This document shows, piece by piece, positions 54,879-64,000 of a stretch of 64,000 nucleotides of DNA (within the stretch, counting starts at the first letter, position 1; every line of letters begins with the position of its first letter). The stretch spans positions 436,501 to 500,500 of the forward strand of contig LSRY02000005.1 in the NCBI GenBank assembly GCA_001643675.2, in the 5' to 3' direction. The position numbers and the translations under genes were made by a program. Source of the stretch: Monocercomonoides exilis. Taxonomy: Eukaryota; Preaxostyla; Oxymonadida; Polymastigidae. The notes under the pieces were generated by a model, which worked only from the letters and a program-made list of their open reading frames with translations, had not been told where the DNA came from and did no database searches.

Positions 54879-57217
54879 AAGAAGAAGAAGAGGTAGAGGA
54901 AGAATAAGATGACTGATAAACAAATGCTGAGCTGGGAAGAGACGATGAAAGTTGACCAGGCCGTTCGGGCAATGGAAAAGATTTGAGATCGTTTCCAAAG
55001 TAATCAGCAGCAGCAGAAGAAGAAAAAGAAGAGGAAGAAGAAGAAAGAGGAGGAAGAGGAGGATATTGACTCTGCTTCAAATAATTCGCGTCGTTCAGTG
55101 GTGGATAAATCTGCTTGTTTCCCTGTGGATAATACTGCTGCTGCTGCTGCTGCTGTTGTTGTTGTTGTCTCATATTTCCCACTCGAAGTGCTGTCTGTTC
55201 TCTCTGTGCCAGCTGTGTGTGTGGCAGAAGAGCTGTGTTTGTTCCACCCACACGCTGCGGCGAAGGCAGTGAGTGTTTCCGAGAAAAGCTATCAGATCCG
55301 TCCAGATAAGAAAAATGGTGTTCAGACAGCACAATCGAAGGGGGTTGGGTGTGGCGCTCTTGGATGAGCGGTGCAGGGCGAAGAGAACGCGCTTTCGGAC
55401 GGGCGAGGGAAGGCGGGTGAGTTGAGAGAAGCGCTCTGAGAGGAAGCGGAGGAGGAGGCGCAAAAGTTGGCAGGGTTCCGCCGTCTGCCTGTGGAATGAT
55501 GGTGAACGACGCGAAATGGATGGTGTCACTCGAAGAGAGAGAAGAATAGGCGCCTTTCTGTGTCTTGCTGGTAGCGGGCTGAGGTGAATCAGAAAATGGA
55601 CTGGGCTGAGGAGACAGAGAAGGCTGACGAAATGTGTCTGAGTTGTTTGTGTTTGAAGAGGAAGAGGAAGAGGAAGAGGAAGAGGAAGAGGAAGAGGAAG
55701 AAGGAGAAGAAGGAGAAGAGGCGCACGTGGAATCTCTGCCGAGAGGCGGTGTTGACAAAAGCGGCGGAGATGAAGACACCGCATGCCTAGTGGGTGACAT
55801 GGGCAGTGATGGATGAGCTGCAGATGACGATGCCTTCTCAGAAGCACCAGACGAAGAAGGCCGAGTCAACGTGCTGCTTTCCTGTTCTGTGGAGGGATGC
55901 GCTTGAGAGGGATGCTCCAGCAGCTGGCAGCTTCCTTCTTCATTGGCATCTCTTTCTGTCTTCGACGCTGTCATCACAAGCGCAGAGGAAGACAGTATAA
56001 CCAGAGGTTTTTCAGTCTGCTGCTTCAAATCGCGCAGATGGTACATTACATCCACCCCTTTGACGATATACTTGCTGGCGCCCTGGAAGGCTGCCATATA
56101 TGTTGTCTGGTGGGGCACGAATATTTAGAAACCAAAAGTAACATTCAGAATGAATAGCATATTAAAAATTATTAATTAAAATAAAAATCTATTTCAAAAA
56201 ACAAAAGTCAAAATTATAAAAGCACACAATCTGTCCGAGCGGGGTGAGGGGAAATTCAACTATGCCCCCATAAACCGTTCCTCTAAACATTGTCGGTATT
56301 AAATTCACTTTGGGGCACACGATCTTTTCGTTTGGAGTATCTTTTTCAATCACTACAGAAAAATGACTTGCAAGTATTTCCTCATTCTCTTCTGTTGAAA
56401 GCTCTAATAGATGATTTAAATCAAACTCAAGAAGAAGTGCATTTACAAATGAATTTATATGCAAGGGTTTGAATAAAAAGTCATCTCCCCTTAAATGTTT
56501 GAATTCGATAAGCCTGCCGTCGTCTTTCGTTGTAAGATTTGTTTGAAAATATGCAACATTTTCTTCTGGATAATATTCTACAGAGAGAACATGCTCCAAA
56601 TTTCTAGAGAATATTAGTTGAAATTAACAGAAATGGAATTTAAAGCAAGAATGAAAAAATAATTTTTTAATAAAAGAAAAAAAAGATAAACATAAGTTCC
56701 TGAATTGTTGTTTCAGGTAGAAGATTTTGAGCTTTCCAATATTCCTTTCTCCTTTCAGGCGAGAAAAATATAGTATCTTTATCATGAATAAAAATCAGTA
56801 TTTTAAAAGCAAAAAATCAACAAACTTTCAAGTTCTTCTGTTTCGCCAAAGTTCTTCGATTTTCAGAACAAATTCATAAAAGGCAATCAAACAATTCAAA
56901 AGGTAGTTAAATTCAAAATAAAAAACATAAGTTTACACACAAATGACCGGGCTTTTGCAAAACGATAAGCATCTTCATATGTACAAAATGTCACAAATCC
57001 TGAAGTGTGTTGGGAATTACCATGATCCCTCTGTAGAATATTTACAGAAACAATATTTGCACGTCTTGAAAGCACATCAGCTATTTCCGCTTGGGTCTTT
57101 TGTGACAAAATCATAAAATGGAGGATCTCTAAACAAAAATAGCATCTCACTGAAAATATATAAAAAGTACGCATCTTTCATACTAGTATCCAACTTTGAA
57201 GAACAAGAAAAATCCAT
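51073..57217 (-). CDS. RRM-containing protein with giant Ser/Pro-rich C-terminal region
   Basis: Predicted complement(join(51073..56106,56228..56603,56692..56776,56826..56853,56941..57128,57184..57217)), 1,914 residues. All five introns are GT-AG and phase-consistent; exon 4 from the 3' end of the protein order is a 28-base micro-exon. Residues about 12-80 form an RRM-like fold (ILHFMILSQKTQAEIADVL, then TSGFVTFCTYEDAYRFAKAR), pointing to RNA binding. Residues about 100-240 are an ordered domain I cannot name (KEYWKAQNLLPETTIQEL, FRGTVYGGIVEFPLTPLGQI), closing with AAFQGASKYIVKGVDVMYHL. The remaining about 1,600 residues are low complexity: many Ser homopolymers of 10-20, one Gln run, Pro-rich segments and short tandem repeats (QPIQPIQP near 53460-53490, SLQSLQSLQ near 51390). 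Probably nuclear RNA metabolism. Only 106 bases separate its start from the BtpA start. Confidence 0.75.
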
Positions 57218-57323
57218 AAAAATAGATTTAAAAAGAAAAAAAAGTTGAACACTTAAGATCTTGACCTTATTATTATTTATTATGTGTATAATTTGATTTT
57301 GTCACATAGAAATAATTGTTGAA
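57218..57323. promoter_or_regulatory. Compact bidirectional promoter region
   Basis: Only 106 bases lie between the start codons of the RRM protein (minus) and the BtpA protein (plus). It is AT-rich and contains no other gene, so both promoters must be here or within the transcribed ends. Confidence 0.55.
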
Positions 57324-58432
57324 ATGGCTTCTTTGCTTGCACATTCAAAGCTATTCAATAGGAAATTACTTATTGGAATGGTTCATGTTCATGCTCTTCC
57401 CGGGACCCCAGCTAATCGAGAAGATTTAAGTGAGATAATAAAAATTGCTGTTGAAGAGGCAAAGCTTCTTGAAGCTTCTGGTTTTGATATGGTTGCAATT
57501 GAAAATATGCACGACACTCCATATCTTAAAAGAACAGTTGGACCTGAAATCGTTGCTTCAATGACTGCAGTGTGTGTTGCGGTTAGGCAAGCAATTAAGA
57601 TTCCTTTTGGTATGTCTGCAGTTAGCTCGAGCTTTATTCATTATTTTTCGTGACAGGATTGCAAATTCTTGCTGGAGCAAATAAAGAAGCTATTTCAGTT
57701 GCTTTAGCTTCTGGAGCCTGTTTTGTGAGGTGCGAAGGTTTTGTGTTTTCCACAGTTGCTGACGAAGGGATAATGGATTCTGATGCTGGGTATTTAAATT
57801 CTTTATAAATTCCATATTTTGCAAATATCTTTAAAAAAATTTATTTACAGTGAGTTGTTGAGATACCGTCATATGATTGGAGCTGATCATATTACAATAT
57901 TTGCCGATATTAAAAAGAAGCATAGCAGTCATTCTTTGACTTCAGATCTTAATATAGTTGATATTGCACACGCTGCTCATTTTTACAGTGTGAACTTCTT
58001 CAAAATATGTTTATCAGGATTCATTGTTCATAATTCATTATTTGTCGCTTCAACATTTCTTAGGATGTGATGGAGTTATTGTAACTGGAAATTCGACAGG
58101 ACTTCCTGCCAGTCCAGAAGAAACAAAAGCAGTCAAAGACGCTTTGAAAAATACTGATGTGAAAGTTTTAATCGGCTCTGGGTATGAGTTGAATTTTTGT
58201 GGCAATCAATCAAGACTTTTATAATAATTTTAATATTAAAATATATGAATGCATTCGACCAAATAACACCGTCAGTATCACACCGTCAAACCTTCACGAG
58301 TATTGGGATTCTGCAGATGCATTTATTGTTGGAAGCTACTTCAAAAAAGGAGGATTCTGGGAAAATCCGATTGATCCTGAAAGAGCGGCTGAACTTGTCA
58401 AAGCTGCCAACGCGCTTCGAGAAAAGGAATGA
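57324..58432 (+). CDS. BtpA-family TIM-barrel protein
   Basis: Predicted join(57324..57609,57657..57789,57851..57987,58064..58181,58276..58432), 276 residues, the usual family length. Introns are 47, 61, 76 and 94 bases and all phases match. Family marks in order: LLIGMVHVHALPGTP at the N-terminus, EASGFDMVAIENMHDTPY, a central IPFGLQILAGANKEA, the barrel strand with DHITIFADIKKKHS, DGVIVTGNSTG, and VLIGSGITPSNLHEYW followed by ADAFIVGSYFKKGG. Members belong to the BtpA/SgcQ group. BtpA was named for a role in photosystem I stability in cyanobacteria, but most homologues in other organisms have no proven reaction and look like sugar- or nucleotide-binding barrels. In a protist the function is open; a bacterial origin by transfer is plausible. 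Confidence 0.92.
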
Positions 58433-59361
58433 AGTATAAAGATAATTGCCTGACACTTCAGCCTTGCTTTAGAAGTGGCATTTTCTCTTTTGCACAAATG
58501 TAATTATTTATAACGCTGTTATGAGACCAAATTGATTTATGCACATTGTGTAATTTTTCATTGAAATATGTTGTTTTGTTGTAATTGATTTATTTCTCTG
58601 CTTGAAATACAAAGAATTTCTACTAGAAACGCTATTTTTCTTTAATTAACGAAAACTGTTTATGCTTTTGGAAAAAAAAAATAAATGATATTTGAGCAAA
58701 ATTCTTTCATTTGTGAAAAAAACAACAATTTTGTTCCAAACTTTTTCAACAACCTTATCATGAGAAATCTTTCATTCTCATATCAAAAAAACATTGGAAA
58801 ATTTTCAAAATTGAGAAATTAATTTAATGTGCAGAATTGAACAAAATTAAAAAGCAAAAAAAATCCCACCATATGAAAACCTTTGCGAATGAGAATAATA
58901 CAGGCATAAAAGAATTCAAATAATTTCTCTCCAAAGTGAGTGTATGTATTTTTTATCTGTTTGAATAGACAATCAAAGAGTGAATTTTTTTTTTGAAAGT
59001 TTTGTGAAAATTTAAATAAAAGTCGAAGAAAAAGAAGAGTGGATCGTAATATAGCAATATATGTGTGCTTTTCTATTATTTTTAAATTAATATGCTGTTT
59101 TATTTGTTTAAAGACGAACAAAAATATTATTGTTTAATTAATATTATTATTTCTAAAATAAATTTCGACAAATGTGTTTGAATTATTTTGATTTATTGCG
59201 CGAACCTTCAATCTTTCTTCTTTTTCTTCTCAATTATTTTATGAGTTAATCAAATATTTTTTTGAAACCATTATTACTTTATTTAATTCAGATTTTTGTG
59301 AATTACGCTTTTATTACTTACTTGTCGATATAATTCACAGTAGAAAATTTTTCTTTTTTGA
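58433..59361. other. Intergenic AT-rich region
   Basis: About 930 bases between two plus-strand genes; it should contain the BtpA 3' end and the promoter of the BEACH gene. Open frames are short and low complexity. No RNA gene seen. Confidence 0.5.
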
Positions 59362-62300
59362 ATGGGAAATGTAATGAATAGAGAAGAAGCCTTAAAAATT
59401 GTCCACAATGAACTGGAAATTGAACCACTTTTTTTCTATCCTATATCTGGACATAAAAGCGATTACGAGTTCTATTGCGAGGTATTAATATTACAAAATG
59501 TTTTTATTTTTGTTTTATTGAATGTTTTCTCAGTTTAAGGAGAATAGAACTTTTAAAGAAGTTATTGACAAACATTTTTTCAGTACTTTTTCCATGTTAT
59601 CAGACACGGTTTCATTTGGAAATCCGTTGCGTACGATTATAGGACTATATGAAAAGCAAAATGTACTCGAAGAGATTAAATTATTGTTTGTCTTTAAAAG
59701 CGTTAAAGGCTCAAGATATTGATTTTTTGATTTCTTCTTAGATTTCCAAAAGAAACAATCAAAAATGATTTGCACACAAGTACTGTAGAAGGACTTGTGC
59801 AAGTGCTTATTCATCCTTGCATATATTTTAAATCTATACTATACCAACGCCAACTTATAAATGATAATTCTACTTTAAGTTGTGCCTTAAAACAAAGAAC
59901 AGTTGAACAGACAAATAGCAAATATTTATTTGACGAAGACAATAAACATTTTAGAAGGTTTAATTTCTTGAAAGAGACTATATGGGGAATTGTTGAATGT
60001 TCTGAGTGGGTTCTAACACTTAGTGAACCAACTTATTTTAACTTGTGGAATGTGATGCATTGTTCGAGAACCATCATTTCTGATAGCCTACTTTCTGCTA
60101 TGTCAGATTCTAGTTTAATTGGACTGAGTATATGCGGAATGGGAGAAGATTGCTTGATGGAAAATAGTATTGAAAAATTCGACGAAAAATGCACTGAAAG
60201 AAATAATGAGTTATTTAAAGATTCGAATAGAGAGAAGAGATATGAGATAGGAATGCATCTTGGAAGAAGATGGGGAGGTTCAGGAGCATCTTCTATTTTC
60301 GTCAACAGAGTCTTCAACGATTTCAGTAATTCAGATTTTTCAAAAAGGACCAATATCTTGCAGACTTCTTCGATCGGAGCAGACGCGCCAACTGCTGAAG
60401 GAACAACGACAAAAGTTCATCTTGTATCGTATGCAAAACAAAGAGTTTCTCCATTTGCAGCAGATGTAACTCAAAACGAATCCACTTCACAGAAATTGAA
60501 TACTCGAATTCCATCTACAGAACCTCCTCTTGTTAGCAGCATGCCATCTGCCATTCCTTTGCAAAATCAATTTTCCGAGCCAACAAGTTTACGTTCAGCC
60601 TCACCAGCAATTGGAAGAGAACACAGGACCAGCGTTGAAGAAGGTGAGCTTCGCATTAGCACCACACTGGGTAGCGGCAGCGGAGCAGTGGCTGTTAACA
60701 CATTGCCAATGACGACAATTGTGAAAGGGTCTTTGCTGAAGTCCAAGAGCGATGAGCGGAGAAGCAGCATAAACACCAACAGCAGTAGTGGAACACACTT
60801 TGCAATTAATACAGTCTCGGAAAAGATGAGGAGGAAGGCAAAAGCAAGCGGAAGAGTGCAATCAAAACAAATTAGCATGAACACTGGAACATATTTCGCG
60901 GGAACTGGAACAACTCTCCAATCTGATTCAAGCAGTAAAGAACAAATATCGCCTTTTGCGAGGGAGTCTGCATATTCAGGTCAAACTGCTCCATACTCAC
61001 ATCGCGTCTCTGACGCTTCGTCAACTTCTTTTCTTATTCAGAATCAGGAAGCTGAAACAAGCTTGGAATTGAAATCCTCGGGAGTATCGTCCTTATCACC
61101 CTCAATGAATTCTACCATTCAGTCGTATACCAGCAGCAAAGAAACAAATACTTTGCCAACAGATCCATCGCCACTTTCAGCGATTTCAATTTCGTCTCAG
61201 GTTCATCCCCAATCACCAATGAACCAAACGCTTGCTCCAACTGATCAATCAGCAACATTACCGTCTGTAAACAGTTATGGAGAGGACACACATCCAACTG
61301 CTTTTCCTTCATCCACAACATCACACCATCATCTCCATAAGCCATTTGGCATGCTAAATCGATGGCACGAGGCAAGAGAAGGAAGAAAAACGAAGGGAAA
61401 GGAAAAAATTTGGGGCGGTGAATATCTCAAAATGATTCCAGATCTTCAAGAATCGAAAAGAAGTCAAAGCAAACGAGCCAATATGCTATCAACAGGAGCT
61501 GTAAGTCAAGCTTCACATTCAGTGCATTCGTCGGCTCTCTCCATTACACCCAGTTCTTATGACAGATCTGCAGACACATCGCAGAAAGTGCTAAATACAC
61601 TTTGGCAGCGCGCTTCACAGCTTAGCAGGCGCTGCGGAGATGGTGCCGAAGGATATGATGTGCGGGCTGTCCGTGTTGAAGTTGTACTTATTCAAGTTTT
61701 GCGTTCGTTGCAGCGAATGCACAAAATTGGATATGCCTATGGGGAATTGAACACTCGCAACGTGTATGTGTCAAAAAGAGGATGGAGAGTGAAGCTCAGA
61801 AGGACTCTTCGCAGCTTTGCTTCGAGAAAAGAGTCGACTGAAAATCAAAGTGATTCAGCAGAGATGAATACAAAGAAAGGTGTTAATGAAACTTGTAACC
61901 CGTCTAATAATATTGTTATTATTCGCGGCATTAGATACAAATCTCCAGTTCTTTCGCTTTCTGAAGCGTGGGGTGCTGGAAAGATCGATAACTTTACGTA
62001 TCTTCTGGGCTTGAATCATTTGGCTGGGCGATCGCTGAACGGAGACCCTGCTGCACATCCAGCGTTTCCGTGGGTGATTTGGCTGGGATACGGAAGAGAG
62101 CAAGAATCACAAAAGAGGAAAAGAAGGAAGAGGAAAAGAAGAGAAAGAAAAATTAAATTTGAGAAGAAGGAAAATAAAGATAGCGAAAGTGGAACTTCAA
62201 TTGCAAATGCGAAAAGTTCACGTGAACAGAAAGAGAAAGAAGAAAATTTCGATAAAGATAAGAATAATGAAAGTGACTATGAAGAAATGGAAGTCGAAGG

Positions 62301-64000
62301 GAGATATTTGAGAAGTTTTGATGAAGAGAAAATATGGTTGCTAAAGTGGATAAAAAGATGGGAAAGATGGAAGAATCGCCGTAAATTGCGCGAAAAGAAG
62401 AGTGAAAACGAACATCTTAAAAACAAACAGCAGAAAGAGGAATTTGAATTACAAAGAGAAAACATAATGAGAACAGATTACATGAATGAAAAAAATAATT
62501 GTCTTTTGAAGGAAGAAATGGAAGAGGACGAATTGAGCGAGTTGAATGAATGGGATGTCAGTTCGTCGAGTGAAGAGGAAAGATGGATGTGGAGAGATCT
62601 GAAGCAGACAAGGTGGCGCATGGCACGCGGAGACGAGCAGCTGGATGAAGTATTCAACGGGATGAGTGGGGGTGCAAACACCAGCGGAGCAGACAAAAAT
62701 AGAAGAGCTTTTGGAATGAAAGTGCAATTTAACCAAAATAATTCAGCTTATTCTGATACAAGAGACCCTTATTTATCGATACCACATGTGATATTGACTC
62801 AATCACCTGAAAGTGGGACAGGAAGCTCATCTGTTCTTCCTCTTCCGCACCACACGCCAGACTTGCTTTCTGATCACGCTCTGCTAACGTATACAGCTCG
62901 GCAGCAGCCAATTGCTTTGCTTGAACGATATGTCCGTTCTCCATTCACTCCTTCTGAATACCCACAGACTATCAGTGCTTTGTTTGAGAACACGCCAGAG
63001 GAGTGCATTCCAGAGTTCTTTGATGCGGATGCCATTAACGAGGAATCTACTTTGTTTCATTCATTGCACAGAGGAACTGAAAGGGGATGCGTTGAAGTAA
63101 ATCAGCATCTTGAAGGAGAGACTGCGCAGACTGCACAACAGTCATCAAAGACACTGCCTGATTTGCAGCCTCCTTCCTGGTGCGAAGGAGATCCTCTTTT
63201 GTTTTTGTACATTCATCGATGCCTTCTTGAAAGTGACTATGTTTCTGAGGCACTACATCATTGGATTGACCACACATTTGGCTACCTCATCAGCGACACT
63301 ATTGCTGGGATTGGTCGAAGGACTGTTTGTGGCTCAATTTCGAGTGAAGTTCCACGCAGCGGGCCCAGCGGAGGAGGGTTTGTGCAGCTGTTTGGAGTGC
63401 CTCATCCTGCAAGAAGAGAATTTGGATGGAAAAGTCAAAGGGAAAGAAGAAGAAAAGCAAAAGAGAAGATGAAAAGATATTTGGAAGCGAATAAAAAACT
63501 GCAAAAAGATTCTTTTAACAAAAATGAAATTGAAGGTGCTTTGAAAGAAAAAGGGAGACGTTCACAATCGAATAGGGGGAATGATTCTTTCATTGATCTA
63601 CTTCAAACATCAAACAAAGAGTTGGCTGAAACGATCGGAGAGAATTCGTCAAAAGAGTCGTTTTCGTCTTCAGTTGGAATGTCCACAATTCAAACACAGA
63701 AATGGACGTTATTTAAAAACGAAAGGGGTTTTGAGAAAGGCTTTGAAGAAGAGGAAATTGAAGAAGAGATCAACAAAAACATTATTGAAGGGAGAAAGAT
63801 GAAGATGGCAGAACTTGAGGAAAGGAAAGAAAGATTGAAATGGCTGGGAATCAAAGGAAAGAATGCAAAGAACACTCAAAATGAGAATATTACTAAGAGA
63901 AAAGAGAATGAAAGAGATATGCATTATTCAGAGAGAAATGAATTTTTTACACAAAAACAACAAATTGATAAGTCCTTTACCAACGATTCTGTTCAAAGAT
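59362..64000 (+). CDS. Kinase-like plus BEACH domain protein, WDR81/LvsG type, 3' end outside window
   Basis: Predicted join(59362..59481,59534..59685,59742..>64000), at least 1,511 residues; exon 3 stays open to the window edge. Introns of 52 and 56 bases are phase-matched. After a Ser/Thr-rich region, residues near 741 (LRSLQRMHKIGYAYGELNTR) are a kinase-like helix and loop lacking the HRD aspartate. The BEACH domain follows in three parts: WGAGKIDNFTYLLGLNHLAG then FPWVIW near 827-873; GDEQLD, then YPQTISALFENTPEECIPEF near 1151-1186; and WCEGDPLLFLYIHRCLLESD, LHHWIDHTFGY near 1228-1280. Charged insertions of about 180 residues or more separate them. This order matches WDR81 and Dictyostelium LvsG, endolysosomal/autophagy trafficking factors; WD40 repeats would be expected beyond the edge. 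Confidence 0.85.

Noticed and set aside
57129-57183. A 22-base mini-intron in the RRM gene
   Set aside because: It keeps frame, but a 55-base intron with a stronger GTATGA donor also does and gives a better N-terminus, so ultra-short introns are not needed.

Overview
This window looks like nuclear DNA from an anaerobic protist, most probably an oxymonad-type metamonad such as Blattamonas, Streblomastix or Monocercomonoides. That placement is inferred from gene content and style and no database was searched. The pointers are protein-coding genes with many short GT-AG introns (about 55-300 bases), a standard genetic code with TAA, TAG and TGA all used as stops, AT-rich spacers, Ser-homopolymer proteins, giant beta-helix (pectin-lyase-like) surface receptors with a cytoplasmic pseudokinase, a membrane-anchored hemerythrin and a bacterial-type BtpA TIM barrel. 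I rebuilt exons by requiring GT...AG borders and matching codon phase, so splice models are predictions.

Layout. 1-8415 (+): 3' part of a gene for a giant charged/Ser-rich protein, running in from the left edge. 8540-11502 (+): an eight-exon gene of unknown function with a Cys-rich zinc-binding segment. 12302-13563 (-): A/B-type cyclin, three exons. 13795-14509 (-): ribosomal protein eL27, four exons, the first only 8 bases. 14691-19110 (-) and 19904-28866 (+): a divergent pair of type I membrane receptors with beta-helix ectodomains and pseudokinase tails. 30114-32321 (-): acidic/His-rich protein. 32950-33840 (-): zf-HIT protein of the BCD1 snoRNP-assembly type. 34366-37123 (-): multi-pass membrane protein with a C-terminal hemerythrin domain. 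37818-39453 (+): acyltransferase-3 family membrane protein.

39768-48922 is a stack of mobile DNA. A roughly 0.4-kb TA-flanked inverted-repeat element (39770-48398) was split by an 8,225-bp hAT transposon (40012-48236; 8-bp target duplication GTTAGAAT; terminal repeats TAAGCCTGGGTGACGT). The hAT encodes a full five-exon transposase with a D, D, E triad. It also carries a predicted 91-residue gene and a broken minus-strand gene, and that broken gene was hit by a 1.9-kb giant palindrome (44926-46834, TA-flanked). A 361-bp Tc1/mariner-like MITE (48560-48920) lies just outside.

After a gene-poor stretch come an RRM-containing Ser-rich giant (51073-57217, minus, six exons), head to head with a five-exon BtpA-family gene (57324-58432, +), and finally a kinase-like plus BEACH protein of WDR81/LvsG type (59362 to the right edge, +, 3' end outside the window).

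The housekeeping genes (eL27, cyclin, BCD1) suggest an ordinary gene-dense chromosome region. The receptors and the hemerythrin protein suggest sensing and gas/iron handling at the membrane. The transposon stack separates two otherwise compact blocks.
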